The notes under the pieces were generated by a model. It had not been told where the DNA came from. It saw only the letters and a program-made list of their open reading frames with translations, and did no database searches. The position numbers and the translations under genes are program-made. Positions 33,799-45,483 of a DNA stretch of 64,000 bases are shown here, in pieces. Where the stretch lies: the NCBI RefSeq assembly GCF_024139115.2, contig NC_085141.1, positions 429,678,338 to 429,742,337 of the forward strand. The letters are read 5' to 3'. Each line of letters starts with the position of its first letter. The first letter of the stretch is position 1. Source of the stretch: Armigeres subalbatus. Lineage: Eukaryota; Arthropoda; Insecta; Diptera; Culicidae.

Positions 33799-35756
33799 GG
33801 CCCAGTCGTCAAAGAAAGTCTCCGTGTCCAACCTCAACCACATCAACGACCCACCGCCGCGCTCAGCGAAACTTGGAAGGCGGCCCCTCAATCATTCGAG
33901 AGCCAGCAGGTAGCATGCAGACACGGTATGTTAAATCGCATGCCAACAATGGGCCCCAACGTCTCAGGCTGGCCACCCCACTACTAATCCTATGAACTAA
34001 CCCAAAACAAAAACTTAAAATTAAATAAAACAATGCTTTAAGATCTATTTTTCATTTTCAATTCCTTCTACCAACGTGTTTATTGATTCGTCCTGGTAAT
34101 GTCCGTTTCTGCCTCTTTGGTGTCATAGGCCCCTCAAGCAGGTTATAAGTCGACCCTGAGAAATTTGATGAGCTAGTTAGGGACGTCATAGACGTGAGGA
34201 CGTCAAGGGAGATTGTTGCACGGTGGTGACGAAATCGAGGTGGTAGAAGAATTTGTGTACTTGGGCTCACTGGTGACTGCCGAAAATGATACCAGCAGAG
34301 AAATTCGGAGACACATAGTGGCTGGAAATCGTACATACTTTGAACTCCGCAAGACACTCCGATCGAATAGAGTTCGCCGCCGTACCAAACTGACACTCTA
34401 CAAAACGCTCATTAGCGTGGAGGACCAACGCGCACTCGGAGTTTTCGAAAGGAAAGTGCTGCGTACCATCTATGGTGGGGTGCAGATGGCGGACGGTACG
34501 TGGAGGAGGCGAATGAACCACGAGTTGCATCAGCTGTTGGGAGAACCATCCATCGTTCACACCGCGAAAATCGGACGACTGTGGTGGGCCGGGCACGTAG
34601 CCAGAATGTCGGACAATAACCCGGTGAAAATGGTTCTCGACAACGATCCGACGGGCACAAGAAGGCGAGGTGCGCAGCGGGCAAGGTGGATCGATCAGGT
34701 GGAAGATGACTTGCGGACCCTCCGTAAACTGGTTGGCGACGTGTAGCCATGGACCGAGCCGAATGGAGAAGACTCTTATATACCGCACAGGCCACTTCGG
34801 CCTTAGTCTGAATAAATAATAATAATAATGTTCCGTTCCAGACAATTCAGTAATTTCAAGAATTCGAGTTCAGGTCTTAAGGTCAATACGCGTAACGAAA
34901 GATTTATTTGCTCCTTTCAGAAAGGCAACCAAATTGAATATGACTTGAATGTATGCTCCTTTCCAGGCTATCCAAAAATTCCAAGGCGTATCCAATTGGG
35001 TTTTCTTGGCGAAATAAGGCATAAACCATTAAAAATATTAACCCTTTGGTTACGCATGTAGACTTCAAGGCCTGTACTGCAATGATTTCTTGTTAAACTG
35101 GAAAGGAATAGCGATTGAATTCGTATCCAATTTGTTTTAATAGATAAAATAGGACATGAGCTATTTTCAAATAAATATTAGCTTTTTTGGCCCTTAAGCC
35201 CTTAAGACCTACACTCCAGTGAATTCTTGGATGACCTGAAACGGAACACTGATTGACGGCGAATCCAAATTGGTTGCCTGGATATTTGATCCATAACATT
35301 CAACCATGAAATCATGATCCAACATAAAACATTACAAGAAAAATATAAATCCTATGGTTACGCGTGAGACCTCAAGGCCTATACTCCAAATAATTCTTGG
35401 ATGAACCGTGAATGAACAGCGTGAATGGGCGTATCCAATTTGGTTTGCTATAATAGGACATGAACCGTTTTCAAAAAGAGATAACATCCCTTTATTAACA
35501 GTTAATGAAGGCGTATCCAATTTGGTTTCATGTGTCAAATAGGACATGGACCAATATTAAATAGAATTAGAAGCCCACTACCCATCTTAGGACATAACCC
35601 AGCTTTTTAATTATGTGTGTAGATCTCAAGGTCTTGGTTACGCGTCTAGATTCCAGGGTATCCTTGGATGACCTCGAATGGAAAACTTTTTGAAGGCAAA
35701 TGCTAAAGATGCAGAACAGCTACTTAGTTTTTTGGGTTTCCAAGAGTGCCTTATTA

Positions 35757-35880
35757 TAGGGCACTGCACGGACTACTTTGTCTCTTTCTCGCTGCAAAGA
35801 AATTAGAAAACAACAAGGCCAGTAAACGTCAAAATTTATGAGGAACGAAAGAGAAAGAGATGTTTCCGTGCAGTGCCCTA
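35757..35880. mobile_element. TA-flanked MITE, 124 bp
   Basis: Inverted ends TAGGGCACTGCACGGA and its complement, continued by TCTCTTTCTC/GAGAAAGAGA, flanked by TA (35755-35756 and 35881-35882). No coding capacity. Probably Tc1/mariner-mobilised. Confidence 0.8.
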
Positions 35881-35882
35881 TA

Positions 35883-36069
35883 GGTCGACTTTTTGATGAA
35901 AATAATGCTTATGCCGCTCTATCCTTATTCTGAATAAATTATAATAATATGGGCTCACTGCTGAAACAATAATGAAATTAAAACCATTGTACTTCATAAA
36001 ATTAATAGCTCAAAAGGTTCACAACCGCACCAAATGTACTTATAAGACCGTTAGTCCTCTACGGATATG
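35883..36069. other. Short unassigned stretch
   Basis: AT-rich; contains GAATAAATTATAATAATATGGG, resembling an RTE (AAT)n 3' tail. No gene. Confidence 0.4.
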
Positions 36070-36620
36070 TAACTTGGACGTGCTCGAGGAGGACTAGCAA
36101 GCACTCGGAGTATTCGAGAGACGGGTGCTTTGGACTGTTTTCAACGTTGTGCAAGCAGACGGTGTGTGGCGACGAAGGATGAACCATGAGCTCGCCTAGC
36201 TTTACGGCGAACCCAGTGTCCATTCTTCTTCTTCAATGGTTCTACATTCCAACTGGAACTTGGCCTGATTTTCAACTTTTTTCACCATTTACTCAGTTAT
36301 TAAGTGAAAGCTTTTCTGAGTATGTATCTTGTGGGGCAAGTACAATGGATACACTATGCCCAGGGTGTCGAGAAAGTTTCCCAGCCGGAAACATACTAGA
36401 CCGGGCCGAGAATCGAACCCGCCATCTCCGGATTGGCAATCCTACGCTTTTGCTCGCAAGGCTACTGGAGACCCAGTGTTCAGAAGGATGTGTAAAGCCG
36501 AAAGAGTACGATGGGCAGGGAATGTTGCAATAATGCCGGACAGCAACCCTGCGAAGATGATCGGCAGCTACAAGAAGGGGTATATCGCAGCGAGCGAAGT
36601 GGGCTGAACTACAGTGACTA
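36070..36620 (+). pseudogene. RTE C-terminal relic split by a SINE
   Basis: Encodes broken pieces of the RTE C-terminal region: LGVFERRVLWTVFNVVQADG and VWRRRMNHEL before the SINE, and RRMCKAERVRWAGN / IMPDSNPAKM after it. A stop (TAG) follows NHELA. It is more diverged than the copy at 34213-34746. It is a fossil fragment with no catalytic domain left. Confidence 0.7.
36223..36470 (-). mobile_element. tRNA-derived SINE (Feilai-like), 12-bp target duplication
   Basis: Inserted in the RTE relic between ACCCAGTGTCCA (36211-36222) and ACCCAGTGTTCA (36471-36482). On the minus strand it has an A-box-like TAGCCTTGCGAG, a B box GGTTCGATTCT about 40 bp later, a CCCTGGGCATAG body, and a (GAA)n 3' end. 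These are the marks of a Pol III SINE dependent on a LINE. The body resembles Aedes Feilai-type SINEs from memory. Confidence 0.8.
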
Positions 36621-38759
36621 TAATAACAGTGTCGTCAAGTGTCAAAATTGGAACAGAATCAGCTGTCAGTTCCATACAAATGCGCGTTCCAAACGAGCAG
36701 GAGAACTGTCAAAAGTGGAATATGACGTTACTCTTCTTATAGGACTCTAGGCTGAACGACTTGGCGAGCGTGGGGCGCAATCGTGTTTTGTGGCATTAAA
36801 TTGTTGATTCAGTGTTATCTGTTTAGATGTAAGCTAATATACATGAAAAATAATGAAATTCTCCGGATAAAGTAGACGGTAGATACCTGTTGTCGCTTGA
36901 GTGAGTAAGGACACAGGAGAGTTACATACGAAAATTATTTAATGCTTTTTAATGGAGTGTCTTCACCTGTCATAACACACTAACTCATCGACGCCGTCGA
37001 GTCAAGTACAAAACACCGAAGACGGCCTTATTTTTTAGGGCGAAATACGTATGGGATAGTACTAACTCGTCTTATGACAAATGATTACATAAGGAATAGT
37101 TATAAACTCTTCATGCATATCGTTAATTAACGTATACATAATATTCATAGAACAATCAACTTGTTATTTTATGATCAATAGAAGTAAATATGTTTCAAAA
37201 TCAATTAATTGTACGTATAATTAAGTATAGCAACATACCAGTTATAAATTTTCAAACGATATTTTTCATCTGTTTCTAACGACATCACATCATCATCTGT
37301 TACTGTTGTAGACGTATTTTTTTTAAATTTTTAGTTTCATTACCAAACTCCCATATAGCTTATATCTGTATAAAAACTGCCATCTCCAGTTTTCTTACGA
37401 GTTCACTGACTGTAATTGATTTACATATTTGTAATTCGTTTGATAATGGCAACTATTAGTATAAATTTATATAATGAACAAAGTATGATATGATTATAGA
37501 AATTCTTATCATTATGTCGATAGTTTTTGATAGAATCATATGCCTTACACTACAATAATCGGGTCATCCAATTTTGAGCACACTTGTTACTATCTCTTTT
37601 AGAATCCTTTTCCATTCTCTGTTTGGTAGGAATGAACAGCAGCTTTGTTTGTAAACATAACTCGCAGCAACCTCGAGCCTAATAAGAGTGAGCTTTGGTA
37701 TATATGAATTTGTCGGCACTGGTTCACTCAAATTCCACGAGAAATGGGTGCAAGAGAAGCAGTCATGAGAGAATGTTAACTGTAGGAGAGAAGAAGTGGG
37801 GCTGGAAAATCGGTGGAAACTGTGGGTGGAAATGTATGCCGACAGAGCTGGAGCCAGCGTGGTTCAGTGCGGATAGGATAGGAAAGGAAAAGTGTGTGTT
37901 CGTATTTATATACGTTATATATTTCTGTATTCGGAATTTCTGCACAATCTCATGGGAGTAATTGAATTGTTCCTCTGTGTCCCATCAGGCTCCAAAGTAC
38001 CCCAAAAGGATACATAGAAATTGAAATGACTTTTCTCTCTCGCACTCTGACGGTCGGTAGGTTGGTCGGCCGGTCGGTTCAGTCATGGTGTTCCTTTGGC
38101 TTTGGCATGTTCGATGCCGACCAGAAATGCCTGCTGCCATGCCTATAGTTGCTATGAACTTTACCTTTGCCTCGACCGTGTTGATACATACACACGTACA
38201 TATCTGCGATACGAAATTTCGGTTTTCTATAGGCCTGCTCTACCGGAAGACCGGTAACGACATTCCAGTGATTGTTGGTTGGTAGATATTCACACGAAAC
38301 AAACGGTGTGAGAGAAAGCTCAGCTATAATACTTCCGAAAAAGCAAAGCAAACGAGAGTAATATATTTATGAACGTATTCCCACTAGAAACATTTTCCTA
38401 GCAAGGCGCAAAAATTATAGGAAACTTTTATTAACAGGTTTTGAAACGAGTGAGATTGACTTCTGAGCCCAAGAAGAATCATTTTACACTTGCTATTTCA
38501 TCCCGCACGTCTTCCCCTTTATTTTATACACGCTATTGACTGTTGGCCAACCGATTTTTGCCGGTCGTATGTTCCCTTGAGAGGAAATGTAGGCGATACT
38601 GATTTTATCTGTACAATATTATGTTGTTATCCATTCAATATTTGACGAATATATCACTCTAGCTTCTTTTGGATAAATAGAATCAAGGCCGATACGAATA
38701 TATGTAAATAAGTATGTAGTTTTTTAAACAAACAAGAAGTTTTCAATACATTATAAAAA
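36621..38759. other. Sparse DNA with a family A relic
   Basis: 36955-37085 is a decayed family A copy (GTCGAGTCAAGTACAAAACAC, GAAATACGTATGGG). 37600-38350 is single-copy-looking and richer in G+C, with GGTCGGTAGGTTGGTCGGCC and TCAGTC near 38050-38083, but no frame is convincing. No gene is called. Confidence 0.4.
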
Positions 38760-38830
38760 ACCAGATTAATCTACCTAGCGATGATGATGCCTTTCTCGCT
38801 CATCATCAGTAGTGATTCAGTTTCATTCCA
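38760..38830 (+). repeat. Family B left-end fragment
   Basis: CCAGATTAATCTACCTAGCG and TGCCTTTCTCGC match the left end of family B; the rest is missing. Confidence 0.6.
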
Positions 38831-39145
38831 AATTTTCGACCACTATTTTAGTTTGAATTTGGAGCAAAATAGAACAAACTCGCTGGTTTCCCCAACAGTG
38901 TTCCATTCATGTTTTTTTTTAATTTTCATTTGAATGAAATTATGTTGCTGCCAAGAAAGGCGCCGTAATTGCAAAGTGGATGGATAAAATGACGCATCTC
39001 GTGATTCATTCGTAGTTGACCTATCTGCAGAAAATAGAACTGAGCGTTATACCAGTTTTAATTTGTTGACAGTTGACTATTATAAAAAATGAATCTAGAA
39101 CAGCTGCTGGAAGACGTATATACGGTGCAAGTTTTTGACTGTCAT

Positions 39146-39345
39146 CTTCTATAATTCTTATTCTCATTGGCCCCCACTGGGACATTGCCGTCCCGCAACT
39201 TAGTGTTCATTAAGCACTTCATTAGTTCAACCGTTTAAGACGAGTTTAGTTCTCTCCATTTAATTCCACCAATTATTTCGATATCTTTGCAGATATGGAA
39301 TTAAATGGAGGGTAGAAAGAGCTTAAAATATGTTTTCTCACTTCA
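39146..39345. repeat. SINE tail plus family A mini-palindrome
   Basis: 39146-39228 is the Feilai-like SINE 3' end in reverse (CCCCCACTGGGACATTGCC, TTAGTGTTCATTAAGCACTTC). 39229-39345 is a family A copy whose two arms have collapsed onto each other (CTCTCCATTTAATTCC...GGAATTAAATGGAGGG). Confidence 0.65.
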
Positions 39346-39845
39346 TTAGTTGTTAACTACCAAGTTACCATTTTTACATTCGCATATCATGAGGCTAACA
39401 CGATGATTTTTTTATGCCAAGGGAAGTCGAGAAAATTATTTTTTCAAATACTTAATTGATAATAAGTAACAGATAATGGAAATCATTAGTTGTTTTCAGT
39501 ATTATTTTATTATAAAAAAGGACACATAAAGGCACCGAATAAATTTTAATTCATTGAAAAGGGACCAATAAAGGTACCATAACGTTTTAGCTGGTCATTA
39601 GACTGCATAGCCGATAAGCACAACACCGAGTCAATTGCAGTCGACGACAACCAACTCCACTATTACCTGGCAACTTTTTAAAACTATAAATGCTCATTAT
39701 TGATGAGATTTATTTGTTTAACGATAACAACAACGATACAATCTACGAACAAATTAGCTCAAATCCTATTCGACGCTGCGTATGAGGGTTTAGTGGTATA
39801 TAGAAGTGGGTTATGCCGGAATCTAACCGGGTGTCTAGCTACTTA

Positions 39846-40297
39846 GCGTCTGTCTCATTTGGAGAATTAAACTTAAAAGTGACAGTTCGAAAATTAGCAC
39901 ATAACCCGTTCATAAGAATGGTTGGTGCTACCCAGCAATTCCAATAAGACATCGATGCAGAATGATTCGATATCTGTCAAAAGTAATCTTGCTCTGCGAG
40001 CAGGGTTATTTGATAATTATTGAAATGACACTTTTAAGTTTAATTTCAGTTTAATTCTCCAAATGAGACAGACCCTTAGCGTCTGTCTCATTTGGAGAAT
40101 TAAAACTAAAAGTGACATTTCAATAATTATCGAATAACCCTGCTCGCAGAGCGAGATTACTTTTGACAGATATCGAATCATTTTGCATCGCTGTCTTATT
40201 GGAATTGCTGGGTAGCACCAGCCATTCTTATGACCGGGTTATTTGCTAATTTTCGAACTGTCACTTTTAAGTTTAATTCTCCAAATGAAACAGACCC
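39846..40297. mobile_element. Head-to-head pair of Harbinger-like MITEs
   Basis: Two copies of one about 225-bp MITE, 39846-40075 and 40079-40297, in opposite orientation, so the whole block is a palindrome of about 450 bp. Each has inverted ends GTCTGTCTCATTTGGAGAAT. TTA precedes each copy (39843-39845 and 40076-40078). The 3-bp TTA suggests PIF/Harbinger. The second insertion appears to have used the duplicated TTA at the edge of the first. Confidence 0.8.
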
Positions 40298-41420
40298 TTG
40301 GTGTTCTTAGTTTTAAACTCTGAACACAGTTCATTGTGCACTGGGTTGGTACGCAAGCAAAACGATCATGGTAACCAAGATTCCTTAGAATTGAAACTAT
40401 GCAAAACCATACGAGCCTGCTTGATTTCTACCCGTTTAGATGCCCACGTGTCCAAGCCGAAAAATGTGTAGCATGCCGTCGCTTGAATTAGTTTTCCTAG
40501 GATACAAGCTGCTAAGTTAGGTCAGTGCTCTTGAACAGTGTGCAGTGTTCAGAACGTTTTGAACACGAACACGCGTTCTCGTGTTCAGATGCATCTCTGG
40601 CCCAATAGAACAATATTTAAACCATAAATAATTTTCAATAGGAAACAATGGGACAGGATTTCGCGTCGAATGCAACTTGTTGCGAGTAAATCGGTAAAGG
40701 GTTAGTGCAAAAAAAGTGAACTAGACTTTTTGCTAATTTTGGTGTGCACACACATAAATGAACACACACACACACAGACATCACATCATTTCGTCGAGCT
40801 GAAGCGATTGGTATAAAACATGGGTCATGGGTCTCCGGGCCTTCTATAAAAAGTTTATTTTTGGAGCGAACATATAGCCTTTACGTATACTTTATATACG
40901 AGAAAGACAAAATGGTATTCTGACCATAATTTCCATCCCATAGTCCGATCAGGTCATTTATTAATAGTAAACAATAAGACAGGATTCTGCGTTGAATGCA
41001 ACTTGTTGCGAGCAAATCAGTTAGAGATATGTACCTGAAGAAAAAAAAAACATTTTAAAAGTGATTTGTGTGAGTTTTGGTCATAATTTCCGATATCATA
41101 GTCCGATCTGGCCAATTTTCAATAGAAAACAGTGGTACAGGATTCAGCGTTGAATGCAACTTGTTGTGAGCAAATTGGAGATAAGTGCTTGAAAAGTGAC
41201 TTTTTTAACGCAATTTTTACAAAAAAAAAAGTATTTTGGCCATAGCTTCCGAACTCATAGTCCGATCTGGTCATTTATCAATAGGAAACAAAGGGACAGG
41301 ATTTTGCCTCGATTGCAAATGAGCGATTTTTTGTGCGTCGTTTTGCACACAAACAAATACATATACACATACACAAACATACACAAACATACACTCACAT
41401 ACACACGCACACACACACAT

Positions 41421-41942
<522 letters not shown>

Positions 41943-42128
41943 GACATCACCTTAATTCGTCGAGCTGAGTCAATTGGTGTATAAGTGTACACACACACAG
42001 ACATCAGCTTAATTCGTCGAGCTGAGTCGACTGGTGTATAACAGTATAGGTCTCCGTGGCTTCTATAGAATGTTTGTTTTTGGGGAGCGAACAGCCTTTA
42101 CGTACACTTAGTAGTATACGAGAAAGAC

Positions 42129-43821
42129 AAAAAAATCTTTTTTGATAAAATAAGTATTTTTGCACGAATATACGCAGTTCATTTGAAGACATTTTTTATG
42201 GTGGTGTGGAAGATGTGTGCTAGCATGTTTTGCACGGGGTGTTTACAAGGCCTACTAAGGAAAAAATCTCTAGTTCTTTATAAGTGTCATGGGATTTGTT
42301 AAGAAACTTACTCGACAACAGATAATCAAACTAATGGCTATGGTTATTGAGATCACCCATATAGTTAGATTGGAGGCAACTCTTTTCTGTACACATCGCA
42401 ATAGTGTGGATAAATATGAGTTGAAATTATTTATAAGCTTCGGCTTGACATCGTTTTCCTAAAAGTAATAAAACTCAATTGACAGTCAGCGATTTCCATA
42501 TGTGATAAAGTAGCATGGTCAACGAAAGATCATTTTTACGTACGTTAAAGTATGTCCAGAAAGAAACCGCTCATACGATCAAGACATCATCTCTCTTGAG
42601 AGCACGAAATACCGGGTCCATAAAACATGGTTAGTAGAGATTTAAACAGGAATGTACCGTTTCTGGTTTTGGCACATAAAATTACCCTGACAAGCACGGT
42701 TGCATCAAAGAAACAAAAGAATACTACAATCATAATTGCTATACTTCGTCTTCTCCACTCAACGCTATGATAAACCAGAAAAACGGAGTGAAACAAGAGC
42801 ACATGCTTCCAAAGCAAACCCTATTCCGGCAGACCACACCGAAATCGGTTCAGACGGAGAGCAATGTAGACGGTGAAATGTATGTGAGTTGAAGGGAAGA
42901 AACAATTAACTCTCATTTTTCGGTTTCTCAATTTGGCACGCTTCTGGGGGTTTGATGGCTTGATCAATCCATTAGCAATCGATCACAGGCGGTGTACGAC
43001 AGGTGAAAAGAAAACTATTTCCATTAGCAAACTTATGTTGATTTTGGCTTTGGGTGGAACCGACCATGTGGTTTATTTGGTTGTATGCATTACTGGATCG
43101 ATAGGCACGCGTCAATGAATAAGACCAGCATTTTCGAAGTAGTAACTACACTGGGGCGCTTTTTACTCGGTTTGTATTTGGCTATTTCTGGTCTTATGAT
43201 TTATCAAATCATTGAGTTGATCCCGCGAAAGAAATGAAGAAAAATCAGGTTTTCAAAAAGATGTGGAAGTTAAGGTAGACCGAGAAATCGACAAAATCCA
43301 TTCGCGTAAAAAGCGACTCCAGCGTATAACATCTGCAATACTCCATAGGTGATTTTTCTCTTACTCATACACAAAGGTAAAAAGTTAACTTTAAAGCGAA
43401 TGCATGTTTACATAAGGTACCCCGGGGCAAGTGAAAATACGGGGTAAGTGGGTACTATGACTGCAGATGAATCGAGGAACGTTTTTATTGGTAACAATGT
43501 TCTAGGAAGATGAAGCAGAACTATAAACGAGTTCACCCGACACAAAAATATTTGAAATCAAAACCATTTCAGGCACCATACTAATGCTATTGTTTGATCA
43601 TGACTTTAAACTACCGGGAAAATCTATTACTTTTATTTTAATTCAATGGATTTCCAACTAAATATCCGTTTCTAAATTTATCATTGACATGGAAAGTGAA
43701 TATTTTGACCAATTAAATAATTGTGTGGCATCGAAAACGATTTAATTTTTTTAATTAAAGCCAAAATCTGCTATTTTCATTTGCCCTTGAGTTTTAACAT
43801 ACACGGGGCAAGTGGGACATA
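42129..43821. other. Non-coding stretch
   Basis: AT-rich, mostly single-copy-looking. Near 43420 (GGTACCCCGGGGCAAGTG) and 43803 (ACGGGGCAAGTGGGAC) lie two related motifs that may be ends of an old roughly 400-bp element. Short frames at 42587-42817 (minus) and 42933-43118 (plus) have no supporting features. Confidence 0.45.
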
Positions 43822-44389
43822 AGGCTTGTACGCGACAAAATCTGGACACATTTAAACACGTATAACTTTTGAAATAGAACATCAACAAGTGAAATATTTC
43901 GTAGATTGATGAATGTATGTGTGTACTTTCTGAAAATATATTTCTTATAAGTGTTACAAGTTTGTAGTGAAAAATGGCGTCGAAGAAATTGTAGGTTCGG
44001 AAAGAATTGTGTGCAGTCGCCATTGAAATTCGGGTCTCTCGATCCAGAAACTGACTAAAAACATTTTGTTTTCATGTGAACACTGCTCAAAGCGTTTTAA
44101 AATATGTCGATGCTTGTTTGACAATATCTAAAACATCAGAGAGTGGATCAAAAACGGATTTTATGAGCCACCAGAAGGATACGAGCTCGAAACAGATTCT
44201 ACTGATGATGTCAAATCATTCGGCACGTATTATTTCTTAGAAAATTCAAATGTCACCAAGTTTCGTGCATACATCGAAGCATCGATAAGGAATGAAGCCA
44301 TTTGAAGTGAAAAACGTACCGAAATAAACCAACAGCAGTTTATTTTTATTCTTAAAGTTATGTGTCCAGATTTTGTCGCGAACAAGCCT
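43822..44389 (+). mobile_element. Tc1/mariner-like deletion derivative, 568 bp
   Basis: Inverted ends of about 29 bp (AGGCTTGTACGCGACAAAAT...GACACA) differ at one position and are flanked by TA (43820-43821 and 44390-44391). Remnants of a transposase remain. A start, ATGGCGTCGAAGAAA, lies at about 43974. A C-terminal frame reads EWIKNGFYEPPEGYELETDS and then YYFLENSNVTKFRAYIEASI ending with a stop near 44304. The catalytic middle is deleted. It can move only with a related transposase in trans. Confidence 0.85.
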
Positions 44390-44839
44390 TATTTGAACGA
44401 CATTTCGATAATGCTATTAAAATTGTTTTTAGATGGTTGTCTGGTGAAAGATAACTTCGTCATTCATATATCATATGGATCTGAAACAGATGCAGTTTGA
44501 TTTGGTTGTTGAAAAGTATTGTACAGTTAATTAAAAATGTATATTTTACATTCTGAAAATTATCTCCCGCCTGAAGAAGAGCAATGGCTATAACTATGCG
44601 ATATTCTTCCGTTTACAGTGCAAATAATCTATTTATTCTACAATAGGTCAACAGGATTTGTTTTGTGTTTTGTTATTTTCAAACTTCGCATCAGATTTTC
44701 AGATAAATAAAGTGCTTAACACATGAATTGGCTATTTTGATCTTTTTGTTAAGAAAATTATTTTGAGCTTTTTAGTGGAATGTCTTCACTTGTCATAAGA
44801 CTAGATCCACCACCTTGCTCAATCCATGATCAGAAAATA
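44390..44839. other. Non-coding stretch
   Basis: AT-rich flank of the Tc1-like element. 44745-44805 matches part of family A (AGTGGAATGTCTTCACTTGTCATAAGAC), also seen near 55255 in the opposite order. No gene. Confidence 0.4.
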
Positions 44840-45361
44840 CTAATACTCACCGGGTTACTGTCCGACATTCTGGCCCCCACCGCAGTCGTCCGATTTTCGC
44901 GGTGTGAACGATGGATGGTTCTCCCAACAGCTGATGCAACTCATGGTTCATTCGCCTCCTCCACGTACCGCCCGCCATCTACACCCCACCATAGATGGTA
45001 CGCAGCATTTTCTTTTCGAAAACTCCAAGTGCAAACTCCGATGCAAACTCGCGGTGGGTGGCTCACATTGTCGTCTCTTGAACCTCTTCCTATCATGTAC
45101 TTTGTCTTCGACGTGTTGATGACTAGTCCGATCCGCTTAGCTTCCCTCTTCAGTCTGATGTAGGCTTCCTCCATCTTCTCAAAGTTACGTGCCATAATAT
45201 CTATGTCGTCGGCGAAGCCAAATAGCTGGACGGACTTATTGAAAATTGTACCACTCGTGTTAATCCCTGCTCTTCTGCTTCTGCTTCCCTGTTGAATAGC
45301 AGACACGAAAGACCATCACCTTGCCGTAATCCTCTGCGGGTTTCGAAGGGACTCGAGAATG
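44840..45361 (-). pseudogene. RTE-clade RT fragment
   Basis: Minus-strand frames encode FETRRGLRQGDGLSCLLFN, VQLFGFADDIDIMARNFEKM (with catalytic FADD) and INTSKTKYMIGRGS, then skip to FRKENAAYHLWWGV, so part of the C-terminal region is deleted. Very similar to 31792-34746, without that copy's two insertions, which confirms where those insertions lie. It ends abruptly at 45361 against a Helitron fragment. Confidence 0.8.
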
Positions 45362-45483
45362 CCCACAAACACAAATTTCTACACAACTCGAAAACTATTC
45401 ATGCAAATGAAGCCAAATATGACATGTAGAGGTTTTTGAAAATATGTTTCTGTAGTAGTTCGAAACCCCTCTCCGCTCTTGCG
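45362..45483 (+). mobile_element. Helitron fragment
   Basis: ACAAATTTCTACACAACTCG, GGCATGT-like and GTTCGAAACCCCTCTCCGCTC match the interior of the small Helitron at 55437-55665 and known insect Helitrons (from memory). Neither end is present. Confidence 0.6.

Larger units (their letters stand above)
32630..34215 (+). mobile_element. 1.6-kb TG...CA insertion, possibly a non-autonomous LTR-type element
   Basis: Interrupts the RTE between the GSREDNVSHPPR and EIEVVEEF coding parts. The insert appears to begin TGTTACCGATG and end GTTGCA, with CGGT on each side (4-bp duplication). TG...CA ends with a 4-bp duplication are LTR-like, but I cannot find two matching LTRs inside, so it may be a solo or rearranged copy. 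It carries the tandem-repeat frame at 33142-33798 and a poly(A)-signal-like AATAAAACAATG near 34025. Confidence 0.5.
31792..34746 (+). pseudogene. RTE reverse transcriptase fragment, interrupted
   Basis: The pieces read, in order: LTRLIKATMDPVM; FETRKGLRQGDGLSCLLFN; VQLFGFADDIDIMAR with the catalytic FADD motif; NFEKMEEAYIRLKREAKR and SKTKYMIGRGSR (32480-32600); and, after the long insertion, VVEEFVYLGSLVTAEND and VFERKVLRTIYGGVQ up to LVGDV near 34746. The protein would prime cDNA synthesis on nicked DNA. The endonuclease and first RT blocks are missing by 5' truncation. The frame is intact across the first junction if the hAT-type insert is ignored. The relative at 44840-45361 (minus) is closely similar. 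Confidence 0.85.
31792..34827 (+). mobile_element. 5'-truncated RTE-clade retrotransposon with 12-bp duplication and (AAT)n tail
   Basis: Flanked by exact copies of ATGTTCCGTTCC (31780-31791 and 34828-34839) and ending in (AAT)n (34811-34827), as RTE elements do. It starts inside the reverse transcriptase (LTRLIKATMDP), so it is 5' truncated. Coding pieces are 31792-32037, 32476-32629 and 34216-34746, separated by two later insertions (32038-32467 and about 32630-34215). Confidence 0.85.
31230..35700. repeat. Second foldback satellite (about 146-bp units), invaded by an RTE element
   Basis: Units containing CAGGCCTTAAGGTCAATACG, CGTAACGAAAGATCT and TTGAACCAAATTGGG recur at about 31321, 31466, 31612 and 34873 in plus orientation. 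Inverted units (CTCAAGGCCT, CCAATTTGGT) recur from about 35040 to 35700. The array was continuous before the RTE at 31792-34827 inserted. The turn-around is near 35040. Terminal inverted repeats could not be located. The architecture parallels the element at 4160-8767, but the unit sequence is unrelated. Confidence 0.7.

Noticed and set aside
33367..33812. Minus-strand repeat protein opposite 33142-33798
   Set aside because: Open only because the 156-bp period keeps all frames open; GC-rich mirror of the plus-strand repeat.
38085..38285. 66-codon frame after a GGTCGG-rich stretch and TCAGTC, possible promoter plus first exon
   Set aside because: No donor, no second exon and no recognisable peptide; the initiator-like motif alone is not enough.
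42587..42817. Hydrophobic minus-strand frame resembling a membrane protein
   Set aside because: No start context or conserved motif; AT-rich chance frames often look hydrophobic.
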